Part shown: positions 43,889 through 52,504 of the stretch, piece by piece
How positions within the stretch are numbered: the first letter of the stretch is position 1
Layout of the letters: each line of letters starts with the position of its first letter
NCBI GenBank assembly: GCA_965238045.1
Contig: CBDEGU010000012.1
Span: 2,294,001-2,358,000 of the forward strand
Direction: 5' to 3'
Source of the DNA: CBDEGU01 sp965238045
GTDB lineage: Bacteria > Acidobacteriota > Terriglobia > Bryobacterales > UBA6623
Length of the DNA stretch: 64,000 nucleotides
Notes under the pieces: generated by a model
Told to the model about the DNA's origin: nothing
The model's input: the letters and a program-made list of their open reading frames with translations, nothing else
The model's database searches: none
Program-made: the position numbers and the translations under genes

Positions 43889-45687
43889 AACTTTCAGACC
43901 TTGAAGGCAAGGCCGGGGAGATCCTTGAGCGTTACGAGTACCCGAAGGCAGCCATGCTGCCTCTCTTGTGGCTCGCCCAGGAGAATCAGGGTTACGTCTC
44001 CCAAGAAGCGGAGGGTTGGGTGGCACGCATTCTGGGTGTGGCCCGTTCCCACGTGCGCGAGGTGGTCTCCTTCTACAACATGTACCACACCAAACCAGTG
44101 GGCCGGCGCGAGCTTCGGGTTTGCACGAGTCTGCCATGCCTTTTGCGCGGGGCGGAGGATCTGCTGGACAAGATCAAGGAGAGCTTGAAGATCAGCCCGG
44201 GTGAGACCACCCCGGATCAGCAGGTCACCCTCACAGAGGTCGAGTGTCTGTGCGCCTGCGAGATGTCGCCCATGGCCCAACTCGACGAACGCTTCCTCGG
44301 CCCTCTTGAGGGTGAGACGGTCGACACCCTCATCCAGGACGCACTCAGGGGACCTGGCAACCCGGAATCGACCCTCGAGCCTGACCCCTTCATCTGCTCG
44401 GACGGGCCGGTGCTCTCCACGCGCTTCAAAAATCCAGAGGGGACCTGGTTGGAAGCCTACGTCGCTGACGACGGATACGTCGCAGCCAGAAAAGCTCTTA
44501 CCTCCATGACAGCGGAGCAAGTGATCGACGAGGTCACCGTGGCCAAGCTGCGCGGCCTGGGCGGGGCAGGGTTTCCGGCCGGAAGGAAGTGGTCCTTCGT
44601 TCCCAAGGAAACGACCCAGCCCAAGTACCTCGTGGTCAACGCGGACGAGGGAGAGCCCGGCACCTTCAAGGACCGCTACATCATGGAGCGGGACCCGCAC
44701 GCCCTCCTCGAAGGCATGATCATCTCAGCCTATGCCATTGGCAGTCACAAGGCCTACGTCTACATTCGAGGCGAGTACTTCCGGTCGGCTAAGCGCTTAC
44801 AACGCGCCATAGATGAGGCCTATCGTCAGAGTTGGCTTGGCAAGGACATCCAGGGCACCGGCTTTGACCTGGATGTGGTCATCCACCGTGGGGCCGGCGC
44901 CTATATCTGCGGCGAGGAGACCGCGCTCCTCACTTCGCTCGAGGGCGGGAAGGGTTTTCCCCGGCTCAAGCCCCCCTTCCCCGCGATCTCCGGGCTCTTC
45001 GCTTCCCCTACCATCGTGAACAACGTGGAGACCTTGGCCTGTGTGCCTTTCATTCTGCGCAATGGGGCCGAACATTTTGCCGAAATAGGCACGGAGAATC
45101 AGGGCGGCACGCGGCTCTTCTGCGTGAGCGGTCATGTGGTTCGACCCGGGGTTTACGAGGCGTCGGTCAGCATTACCCTGCGGGAACTAATCGAGAACGC
45201 CGCCGGTGGTGTGCGCGATGGCAACAAGCTCAAGGCCGTCATCCCCGGAGGTATCTCAGCCAAGATCTTAACAGCCGATGAGATCGACGTTGCGATGGAC
45301 TTTGACTCCCTCATGGCCGCGGGCAGCATGGCTGGATCCGGGGGTGTGATCGTGATGGATGAGACTACCTGCATGGTTCAGGTGCTCGAGTCCGCGGCGC
45401 GGTTCTTTGCCGACGAGTCCTGCGGTCAATGCTCGCCGTGCCGTGAAGGGACCGGCTGGGTCCATCGCATCTTGCGCCGTATCGTCGAGGGAAGGGGAAG
45501 TATTCAGGACTTGGACGATCTCCTCGCCATCGCCGGCGATATGGAAGGAAATACGATCTGCGTCTTCGCGGACGCGGCCGCCTGGCCGGTCCAGTCCTAC
45601 ATCAAGAAATTTCGGCACGAGTTCGAGGAGCACATTCGCGCCGGGCGGAGCGCCAAGCGGAAGGGGGCGGTGGCATGCCCAGCCTGA
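43885..45687 (+). CDS. nuoEF: fused NuoE-NuoF (24-kDa [2Fe-2S] and 51-kDa FMN/NADH subunit)
   Basis: 600 residues in one uninterrupted frame. Residues 1-155 are NuoE with the four [2Fe-2S] ligands Cys80, Cys85, Cys121 and Cys125 (VCTSLPC; ECLCACEMSP). From about 165 NuoF follows: GLGGAGFPAGRKW and NADEGEPGTFKDR for FMN, GAGAYICGEETALLTSLEG for NADH/FMN, and the [4Fe-4S] motif ESCGQCSPCREGTG near 515. The join has no stop or ribosome site. The NADH-oxidising head is thus made as one chain. Overlaps nuoD by 4 and nuoG by 13 bases. Confidence 0.95.
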   Translation: MKLSDLEGKAGEILERYEYPKAAMLPLLWLAQENQGYVSQEAEGWVARILGVARSHVREVVSFYNMYHTKPVGRRELRVCTSLPCLLRGAEDLLDKIKESLKISPGETTPDQQVTLTEVECLCACEMSPMAQLDERFLGPLEGETVDTLIQDALRGPGNPESTLEPDPFICSDGPVLSTRFKNPEGTWLEAYVADDGYVAARKALTSMTAEQVIDEVTVAKLRGLGGAGFPAGRKWSFVPKETTQPKYLVVNADEGEPGTFKDRYIMERDPHALLEGMIISAYAIGSHKAYVYIRGEYFRSAKRLQRAIDEAYRQSWLGKDIQGTGFDLDVVIHRGAGAYICGEETALLTSLEGGKGFPRLKPPFPAISGLFASPTIVNNVETLACVPFILRNGAEHFAEIGTENQGGTRLFCVSGHVVRPGVYEASVSITLRELIENAAGGVRDGNKLKAVIPGGISAKILTADEIDVAMDFDSLMAAGSMAGSGGVIVMDETTCMVQVLESAARFFADESCGQCSPCREGTGWVHRILRRIVEGRGSIQDLDDLLAIAGDMEGNTICVFADAAAWPVQSYIKKFRHEFEEHIRAGRSAKRKGAVACPA

Positions 45688-47321
45688 ACATCGACGGTCG
45701 TGAGGTGAATGTGCCCGGAGGGATCACGGTCATCCAGGCCGCGGAGAAGCTGGGAATCTTCATTCCGCGTTACTGTTACCACCCCGGACTCTCCATCGCG
45801 GGCAACTGCCGCATCTGCCTCGTGGAGGTGGAGAAGATCTCCAAGCTCCAGATCGCCTGCAACGTTTACGTCACCGAAGGGATGGTCGTGCACACCAAGA
45901 GCGAGAAGGCCGAGGATGGCCGGCGCGCGGTGCTGGAGTTTCTGCTGGCCAACCACCCGCTCGACTGTCCGGTCTGTGATCAGTCGGGTGAGTGCGACCT
46001 GCAGAACTTCTATATGAACTTCGGGCTCTACGACCCGCGCTTCAGGGAGCACAAGGTCAAGAAGCGAAAGGCCGTGGAACTCGGCCCCCACGTGATGCTG
46101 GACCAGGAGCGCTGCATCCTCTGCTCTCGCTGTGTGCGCTTCACGGACGAGATCACCAAGACCGGCGAGTTCGGCATCTTCAACCGCGGGGATCGGGCTG
46201 AGTTAGGACTCTACCCTGGCGATGTACTCGACAATCCCTACTCGGCCAACGTGGTGGACATCTGTCCCGTGGGGGCCCTGACCGAAAGTGATTTCCGTTT
46301 CAAGGTCAGGGTCTGGTACCTCTCCAGCGCCCCCACGGTCTGCAACGGCTGCAGCCAGGGATGTAACGTGGATATGCATTACGTGCTTGACAGTCCCCAC
46401 CTCAACGACGGGGCTCGGGTCGCGCGCATCAAGCCCCGCTACAACCCGGATGTCAACCAATGGTGGTTATGCGACGAGGGGCGCTACGGCTTTGGCTGGA
46501 TCGATCAGGGGCGTCTCAATAAAATACGCGGGCCGTCAGCGGATGATGCGGATGCAACTTGGGAGCAGGCCCTCACTGCGATCTCAAGGGCTCTGGCAGA
46601 GCTGGTCAAGGAACACGACGGCGACCGGAACGGGGCCGGCGCAAGGATTGGCGTGATCGCCTCGGCCCAGCTCACCAACGAGGAGTTGTTTCTGCTCCGG
46701 GAGATCTTCAAGGGCGCCCTGGGCGCCCAAGTCAGCGCCTCGGTTCCGGAGAGGCCTGGGTCCTCGGACGACTTCCTTATCAAAGCGGACAAAAACCCCA
46801 ACACGCTGGGGGCGACCCTTTTGGGCTTGGCCGGTCCGGATGCACCTGACGCCCGGCAGATCGTGAACGAGGCGCTCGCCGGGAATCTTGACGCCCTGTG
46901 GGTTTTCGGGCACGACCTGGTAGAGCTCTTCGGGGAAGAGAAAGTCCGAGAGCTCTCCGAGAGGGTGGGTCTCTTCGTCTTTTCGGGCACGAACGAGAAC
47001 CCGACCGTGCCTTGGGCCCATTGGGTGCTGCCAAGCGCAGCCTATGTGGAGAAGGATGGCACCTTCGTAAATTGCCACGGCCGCCTCCAGCGTATCGGCC
47101 GGGCCTTTCCTCCGCTGAAGGACTGCCGTGAGGATTGGCGCATTCTCCTGGAATTGGCCGGGCTATTGGGTCTGACGTTCGATTGGAGGGAACCCCAGGA
47201 GATCTTCTTGGGGCTTGCCGAGGCCGAGGCGCCCTTTGCGGGACTGAGCTATGAAACGATCGGGGCACAAGGTGTTGACGTGGCGACGGTTAAGCCCCCG
47301 GCAGGAGCGATCGCACCATGA
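45675..47321 (+). CDS. nuoG: NADH-quinone oxidoreductase subunit G (short)
   Basis: 548 residues, on the short side for NuoG. [2Fe-2S] ligands in YCYHPGLSIAGNCRICLVEVE; the His-Cys cluster motif HPLDCPVCDQSGECDLQ; two [4Fe-4S] stretches CILCSRCVRF and DICPVGAL. A further cluster-type motif VCNGCSQGCNVDM precedes a truncated molybdopterin-oxidoreductase-like part. Electron wire from NuoF to NuoI. Confidence 0.93.
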   Translation: MPSLNIDGREVNVPGGITVIQAAEKLGIFIPRYCYHPGLSIAGNCRICLVEVEKISKLQIACNVYVTEGMVVHTKSEKAEDGRRAVLEFLLANHPLDCPVCDQSGECDLQNFYMNFGLYDPRFREHKVKKRKAVELGPHVMLDQERCILCSRCVRFTDEITKTGEFGIFNRGDRAELGLYPGDVLDNPYSANVVDICPVGALTESDFRFKVRVWYLSSAPTVCNGCSQGCNVDMHYVLDSPHLNDGARVARIKPRYNPDVNQWWLCDEGRYGFGWIDQGRLNKIRGPSADDADATWEQALTAISRALAELVKEHDGDRNGAGARIGVIASAQLTNEELFLLREIFKGALGAQVSASVPERPGSSDDFLIKADKNPNTLGATLLGLAGPDAPDARQIVNEALAGNLDALWVFGHDLVELFGEEKVRELSERVGLFVFSGTNENPTVPWAHWVLPSAAYVEKDGTFVNCHGRLQRIGRAFPPLKDCREDWRILLELAGLLGLTFDWREPQEIFLGLAEAEAPFAGLSYETIGAQGVDVATVKPPAGAIAP

Positions 47322-48409
47322 TGGAAGTCCTCGTGATCAAGCTCGTCCTGGCGGGGATCGTTTTGTTCGCGGTATTGAACCTGGCGGGGTTTCATACCTG
47401 GGTGGAGCGGAAACAGTCGGCGCTCATCCAGGATCGGATCGGGGCCAACCGCGCCGATATCTTCGGCTTTCGGCTACTGGGACTCTTTCACGGCTTGGCC
47501 GACGCGGTCAAGCTGTTCACCAAGGAGGACATCGTCCCGGCCGGCGCGGACAGAACCCTCCACACCCTGGCCCCTTTTTTCTCGGTCTTCTTTGCGCTGG
47601 TGACATTTGCCGCGATCCCTTTCGGGGACCGCCTCATCCTGGGGGATCGGGTCATCGAACTCCAGATCGCCAAGATCGACGTGGCGCTGCTTTACGTCTT
47701 TGCCATGCTTTCCCTAGGGGTCTATGGCGTGATCCTCGCTGGCTTTGCTTCGCGCAACAACTACGCGATCCTGGGAGGACTAAGGGCCACTGCGCAAATG
47801 ATCTCCTATGAAATCCCTCTGGGTGTCGCCATCATCGGTGTAATCATGGTCTACGGAACCATGGATTTGGGCGAGCTGGTGCGGGCCCAGGGGCAGATGA
47901 TCGGCGGCTGGATCCCCTTCTGGGGCATCGTCGCCCAGCCCGTCGCCTTTATCGTCTTCCTGACCGCGGCGCTCGCTGAAACCAAGAGGCTTCCCTTTGA
48001 CCTGCCGGAAGGGGAGTCGGAGATCATCGGGTACTTCGTGGAGTACAGCGGCATGAAGTTCGGGATGTTCTTGCTTGCAGATTTCTTGGAGACCATCGTT
48101 GTGGCAAGCCTCGCGACGACGCTCTTTTTTGGCGGGTGGCAGGTGCCATACCTCATGCCGGACGGCTTCCACTTCCCTTGGGGAGGAGAGCTTGCGGTCT
48201 CCCATTGGCTCTACGTCCTGCTCGGGGTGGCGAGCTTTTCGATCAAGGTCCTGGCCTTTTGCTTTGTATTCATGCAAATACGATGGACCCTGCCGCGCTT
48301 CCGCTACGACCAGCTCATGAAACTGGGCTGGAGGGGACTGTTCCCGATCGCGGTGGTGAACGTAGTGGTGACAGCCGTGGTGCTGCTCTTTCTCGGGGAG
48401 ACGCGGTAA
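47318..48409 (+). CDS. nuoH: NADH-quinone oxidoreductase subunit H
   Basis: 363 residues, eight helices. Typical motifs: WVERKQSALIQDRIGANRA near the N-terminus, ALAETKRLPFDLPEGESEIIGYFVEYSGMKFGMF (the E-rich quinone-channel loop) and RWTLPRFRYDQLMKLGWRGLFPIAVVNV. Links the Q-site to the membrane arm. Its TAA and the ATG of nuoI share a base. Confidence 0.95.
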   Translation: MMEVLVIKLVLAGIVLFAVLNLAGFHTWVERKQSALIQDRIGANRADIFGFRLLGLFHGLADAVKLFTKEDIVPAGADRTLHTLAPFFSVFFALVTFAAIPFGDRLILGDRVIELQIAKIDVALLYVFAMLSLGVYGVILAGFASRNNYAILGGLRATAQMISYEIPLGVAIIGVIMVYGTMDLGELVRAQGQMIGGWIPFWGIVAQPVAFIVFLTAALAETKRLPFDLPEGESEIIGYFVEYSGMKFGMFLLADFLETIVVASLATTLFFGGWQVPYLMPDGFHFPWGGELAVSHWLYVLLGVASFSIKVLAFCFVFMQIRWTLPRFRYDQLMKLGWRGLFPIAVVNVVVTAVVLLFLGETR

Positions 48410-49020
48410 TGGCTGTAAAAGTTGTCCGCCGACCGGAGCTGACTTTCTGGGAGAAAACCTACCTTCCCCAGATCATTTGCGGCCTCAAGATCACGTTCAC
48501 ACACTTTTTCCGAAACCTCTTTCTCCACACGGCCCATCGCCTGGGACGTTTCAAGCACCTCCGCGCCTCTGTCACCATCCAGTATCCCGAGGAGCTCAGG
48601 CTCCTTATGTCGCGGTTCCGCAGCCGCCACCGGCTCACCCTGCGCGAGGATGGCACCCCGCGCTGCGTGGGCTGCATGCTCTGCGAGACGGTCTGCCCGG
48701 CCAAGTGCATTACCATCGTGCCGGGGGAGCATCCCGACCCCAACGTCGAGAAGTACCCGGTCCGCTTCGACATTGACCTGGGGGTCTGCGTCTATTGCGG
48801 GTATTGTGTCGAGGTATGCCCCGAGGACGCGATCCGGATGGACACAGGGATCCTCGACCTGGCGGCCTACTCAAGGGAGGCCATGCGGCTTGACATCCAT
48901 GAGCTGATGGACCCTGAGCTGCGTAAACCGATCAGCGACTGCAGCCTCAAGTTCCCCCACAAGTGCGAGTTAACCGGCGGAGAGATGAAGGGCAGCTGGG
49001 ACGGCGTCGACACGTCATAG
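48409..49020 (+). CDS. nuoI: NADH-quinone oxidoreductase subunit I
   Basis: 203 residues. Two [4Fe-4S] ferredoxin motifs: RCVGCMLCETVCPAKCI and VCVYCGYCVEVCPEDAI, clusters N6a and N6b. An amphipathic N-terminus and ITIQYPEE-like segment (VTIQYPEELRLL) precede them. Last gene of the A-I half; nothing else of complex I follows. Confidence 0.95.
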   Translation: MAVKVVRRPELTFWEKTYLPQIICGLKITFTHFFRNLFLHTAHRLGRFKHLRASVTIQYPEELRLLMSRFRSRHRLTLREDGTPRCVGCMLCETVCPAKCITIVPGEHPDPNVEKYPVRFDIDLGVCVYCGYCVEVCPEDAIRMDTGILDLAAYSREAMRLDIHELMDPELRKPISDCSLKFPHKCELTGGEMKGSWDGVDTS

Positions 49021-49308
49021 GCCAGGTCCAGAGGGATGTCCCAACAACCAGCCCTCACATCTCCAGCCACTCGAAAACCCGGTCCAGGTCGCCCAAGTTC
49101 GCGTAGGTTCAAGCGATGGGCGGAGCGGAGCAGTACCTTTTCGCTCGCAAGGCGGCGAGCTTTTTGATCGTTCCTAGCGCCTCGTGGCCTTGTCTTGCTG
49201 CAGCTTGCCACATTCCGAGAAATCCCAAGGTAATCGGGTCTTCGGGCGCTCCTTCGGTGTCTCCAGCACGGCCACCGTCATCGAGTGGTCGCAATATCTC
49301 TGGATCCA
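49021..49308. other. intergenic region after nuoI
   Basis: No supportable gene; convergent with the CBS gene that follows. No strong terminator hairpin with T-run was noticed. Confidence 0.4.
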
Positions 49309-49767
49309 CTAGGCGGGGTACTTACCAGAGATGTAGTCCTCAAGCTGACGGATCGTGCGGTCCTGGGCCGTAATGATCCAGTGGACGAGGTCGCCAATCG
49401 ACAGCACTCCGACAACCCTCGCCCCCTCCACGACCGGCAGATGGCGGCAGCGCTTGTCCGTCATGCGTTTCATGCACTCATCTACCGTGGTCCTCAGGTT
49501 CACCGTGACGGCCGGGCTGGACATGATCTCATGGACCTTCATGTCCTTTGAGGAACGCCCGTCGAGGATTACCTTGCGCGCGTAGTCGCGTTCGGAAATA
49601 ATCCCAACAAGATCGGTCCCGTCCATGACGACAAGAGCTCCGATACCGTTTTCAGCCATCTTCTCTAGAGATTCGTAGACCGTCACGTGAGGGGTGATGG
49701 AGTACACCTGCGATCCCTTCTGCTTGAGGATGAACTCGACTCGGTCGAGGAGTTTCACCCCGGACAC
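49309..49767 (-). CDS. two-CBS-domain protein
   Basis: 152 residues. Two CBS motifs: VYSITPHVTVYESLEKMAENGIGALVVMDGTDLVGIISERDYARKV and the second around MSSPAVTVNLRTTVDECMKRMTDKRCRHLPVVEGARVVGVLSIGDLVHWII. Typical of stand-alone nucleotide-binding CBS proteins (adenosyl ligands). The C-terminal RTIRQLEDYISGKYPA is the same kind of tail as the remnant before nuoJ, so two related CBS genes flank the complex I locus. Confidence 0.9.
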   Translation of the reverse strand: MSGVKLLDRVEFILKQKGSQVYSITPHVTVYESLEKMAENGIGALVVMDGTDLVGIISERDYARKVILDGRSSKDMKVHEIMSSPAVTVNLRTTVDECMKRMTDKRCRHLPVVEGARVVGVLSIGDLVHWIITAQDRTIRQLEDYISGKYPA

Positions 49768-50024
49768 CTCCGGATGAGACTAGGTCTCCGCAAGAGCAGA
49801 GGCCAGTGGCAGAAGATATGGCGGTGCGACCGGTGATTCAGGAGATCGCACTGGCGCTTAGTATACCCCGACGGACTCTCCAGCAGTTGCGAGTAATGTG
49901 GCGGCTCTTCTTGGCATCGTTGCTCCAACCGGGTTGGGAGCAGTGGCCAGATCGCTCTGTCAGTATAGAAAGCGCTATAGCCACACAGCGCTCGCCTTCG
50001 CGATGGAACAAGAGCGTATTCGCT

Positions 50025-50975
50025 CTACTCAATCGGCGCCTCGTCTCGGTCAACCAGCGAACTCAGATATAACAGCGTTTTCTCCCGACGGGGTGAGATT
50101 GCAATCATGTCGTTGGTTGCTTTGAGCAAGTCACGCCGGCTGATCTGCCCCGCTAACTTTCCCTCGTTGAGCACGGGCAGACGACGATAGTCAGTCTGAC
50201 GGAAAATCTGAGCAATGCTAAGCAGATCCACATCTTGGCCAATCGTTTTCGCCGAAGTATCCATGAAGCTGGCCAGTTCTTCGTCCTCCAATAGAGGCTC
50301 TGCGCTCGTCCGGGCTCTCCGGTCGCCCAGTGCGTCTTGGCGGTTGGTTACATAACGGGACATGGAGTGAGCGGCACGAAGCACGTCGCGGCGGCTGATT
50401 TGACCAAGCAGCGCGCCCTCACGAAGGACCGGCAACCGCCGGTAGGGCGTATCGAGAAACATCTGGGCTATGGACAACAGGCCTTTCTCTTCATCGATCG
50501 TGCGGTTGCGATCCTTATCCATGAACACTTCCACCCGGCTGGTCGGCAGTTGGTCGTGCGCCGCACCAAGCAGCACGGTCATGCTGGTTTTCTCGGAAAA
50601 CGAACCCAGGAACTGTCGGCCCTTGTCGATCACCGGAGCCCCGGAAATGCGGTTCTTGAGCAGTAAGTGGATCGCTTCAAACACGTCCATGTCGGGCGTC
50701 AGCGTCACTAAACGGGCGGCCATCAAATCCTTAGCTCGGGGCGCATCCGGGCACCTGACGTTTCGCGAAGCGAGGAGGTGTGCGGTCGCCATCAAAACAC
50801 TGATGCAGCACTTTTCGGAGAAGACACCTAGGTAGTTCCGTTGCTCGTCGATTACCGGAGCTCCGGTCAGGTTGTACTTGAGTAACCGAGCGACTCCGTC
50901 AAAGACGTTCGTGTCGGGAGTCAGCGTCACCAGTTTGGTAACCATGATGTCACTGGCTAGTCTCGGATGATCCAT
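50025..50975 (-). CDS. four-CBS-domain protein
   Basis: 316 residues. Two N-terminal CBS-like units (MVTKLVTLTPDTNVFDGVARLLKYNLTGAPVIDEQRNYLGVFSEK; MAARLVTLTPDMDVFEAIHLLLKNRISGAPVIDKGRQFLGSFSEK) are followed by two further units (LLSIAQMFLDTPYRRLPVLREGALLGQISRRDVLRA; LLSIAQIFRQTDYRRLPVLNEGKLAGQISRRDLLKA). The internal repeat is striking. No enzyme or channel domain is attached, so it is likely a ligand-sensing regulator. Confidence 0.88.
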   Translation of the reverse strand: MDHPRLASDIMVTKLVTLTPDTNVFDGVARLLKYNLTGAPVIDEQRNYLGVFSEKCCISVLMATAHLLASRNVRCPDAPRAKDLMAARLVTLTPDMDVFEAIHLLLKNRISGAPVIDKGRQFLGSFSEKTSMTVLLGAAHDQLPTSRVEVFMDKDRNRTIDEEKGLLSIAQMFLDTPYRRLPVLREGALLGQISRRDVLRAAHSMSRYVTNRQDALGDRRARTSAEPLLEDEELASFMDTSAKTIGQDVDLLSIAQIFRQTDYRRLPVLNEGKLAGQISRRDLLKATNDMIAISPRREKTLLYLSSLVDRDEAPIE

Positions 50976-51138
50976 GGGGCACCTCCAATAGCAGGCGAAG
51001 AGCTCCTCACCTACATGACGATTGAGGTCTTGCTGTATACATCAATCTCGTGCACAATTCAGGCGTTTTGATGGTTAAGAGTAGCAGTGTTCATGGGTAG
51101 TGGGTCAGTTTCCCCTATTGCCCCGAAGTTCGGTGGCC

Positions 51139-51248
51139 GGAAGGTGTGAAAAAATGCTGGGACAGCCAGCCGCGCATCAGCTAAGTCCTTGCGAATCAGA
51201 GAGAGTTTCGCCAGCGCTTGTGGGAGTCCCGATTTTTTCACACCTTCC
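51139..51248. repeat. 110-bp MITE-like element, copy 2
   Basis: Perfect 17-bp terminal inverted repeats GGAAGGTGTGAAAAAAT. Reverse complement of copy 1 at 8948-9057 in overall sequence. Non-coding. Confidence 0.82.
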
Positions 51249-51647
51249 CGTGCCCGATCTCCCTATTCCTCCTCACCTGTTTCATCAGCCGCGGATTGAT
51301 CCTAGCAGACTTTTGCGGCCCTTTGTACGGGAATTTCCGATTTCGGTCTCCGGCCATTGCGATTGTACACACCCATCCGCTGAAACGCAATAATTTCGCG
51401 GCATGAAAGCAGGCACGGGCCGGGTCGAGGTTGTGGATACCGTTTATTTCATAGGGACGAGAAATGCCGAATTCCGGCAGGGCAGGAGGGTGATTGAGCG
51501 AGGACCGAACGCCCCGAACCGCGAGGACGTGCGGTGCTGAGGTCTGGATTCGACTCCGCCACGCCGAAGTTTGGTGCGTAGCCGTACGGTGGGCGAATCT
51601 CTTCTTCGGCTGCAAGCGGCTCCCAGATGACGGCGTGTCGCGGTTTC
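51249..51647. other. gene-free stretch downstream of the transposase fragment
   Basis: No supported gene. The part nearest 51647 is probably the non-coding end of the truncated IS; the part near 51249 is ordinary intergenic sequence. Confidence 0.4.
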
Positions 51648-51974
51648 TCAGGCCGCGTTCCGCAGGCAGCGATGATACAGCCCGCCGACAACCGGCATCT
51701 CGATCACGCGGCCAATCTCCGGCGGTTGGACTTGTCTCGTCGCCGGCGCATCCTTGCCGAGCGAGAGATGCGTTCGAGCATGGTGATAGTAGTCGACGTA
51801 CGATCGTAGGAGACGCTTCAGCGATCGCTCGTTGAAGACGATCACATGCTCCAAGCACTCTCGGCGGATGGAACCGATCAGGCGCTCCGCGAAAGGATTC
51901 TGCCAGGGGCTCTGCGGCGCGGTCTTGACCTCTTCGACGCCCACCGCTTTCACACAGTCCCGGAAGGCCTTGCC
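51648..51974 (-). pseudogene. C-terminal part of an integrase-core transposase, cut by element B
   Basis: The frame opens at the border of element B with GKAFRDCVKAVGVEEVKTAPQSPWQNPFAERLIGSIRRECLEH and ends GLYHRCLRNAA. The third catalytic residue is the Glu of FAERLIGSIRRE. The N-terminal half of this transposase type is at 32788-33459. If copies of one IS, the two halves point in the same direction but lie in permuted order around the complex I locus. Confidence 0.8.
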
Positions 51975-52055
51975 CGTATGGTCAAGAAACTTGTCGCGTG
52001 CATCATGCGCGGCACGATCTTCGACGTTGATGGAATTCCGGCCTCGGGCGGGCTG

Positions 52056-52502
52056 CTACTTTCCGCGGGTTCCGCGATGGCCCGTACCTGCAACCCCAGA
52101 CCAGAACAGAAGCTGGCACACCACACTGAGCAGACCCGGCACGAAGATCAGCTCCCATCTGCCTGGACTCAGCCAGAACCACGCCGTCTTCTCATGTCCC
52201 TCGATTTGCCCCAGCAAGTTATCGGTGAAAATGAGCAGACACAGCATCGCCGCCAGTTGGTAACCGAGCGGACAATGGTCTTGGCGGATCGTGACTTCTT
52301 CTCCCGCTGCCCCGTCGTCGGCGAAAAAGAGCCAAGCGAAGCCGACCGTTACGTACAGAGCGTTATGGCCCAAGATCACCCACAAAGGTATGAGGGCCCG
52401 CCACCACGACCAGTGTCCCTCGATCGTCAGCTTCAGGACCGCTAACACCAGGCAGAGAAATGCCGCCAAGTAGAAACCCGACGTCTGGATCTGCCGCCCC
52501 AC
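52056..52502 (-). CDS. membrane protein carried by the element (copy B)
   Basis: 148 residues, identical in predicted sequence to the copy A cargo, GTG start two bases after the transposase stop. Four membrane helices, function unknown. It remains intact although the transposase of this copy is broken. Confidence 0.75.
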   Translation of the reverse strand: MGRQIQTSGFYLAAFLCLVLAVLKLTIEGHWSWWRALIPLWVILGHNALYVTVGFAWLFFADDGAAGEEVTIRQDHCPLGYQLAAMLCLLIFTDNLLGQIEGHEKTAWFWLSPGRWELIFVPGLLSVVCQLLFWSGVAGTGHRGTRGK

Positions 52503-52504
52503 CC

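Noticed and set aside
49109..49309. 66-codon minus-strand frame after nuoI
   Set aside because: No motif and no initiation signal; treated as intergenic.
51238..51858. 206-codon minus-strand frame over IS remnant sequence
   Set aside because: Runs out of phase through a recognised transposase C-terminus and non-coding IS end.
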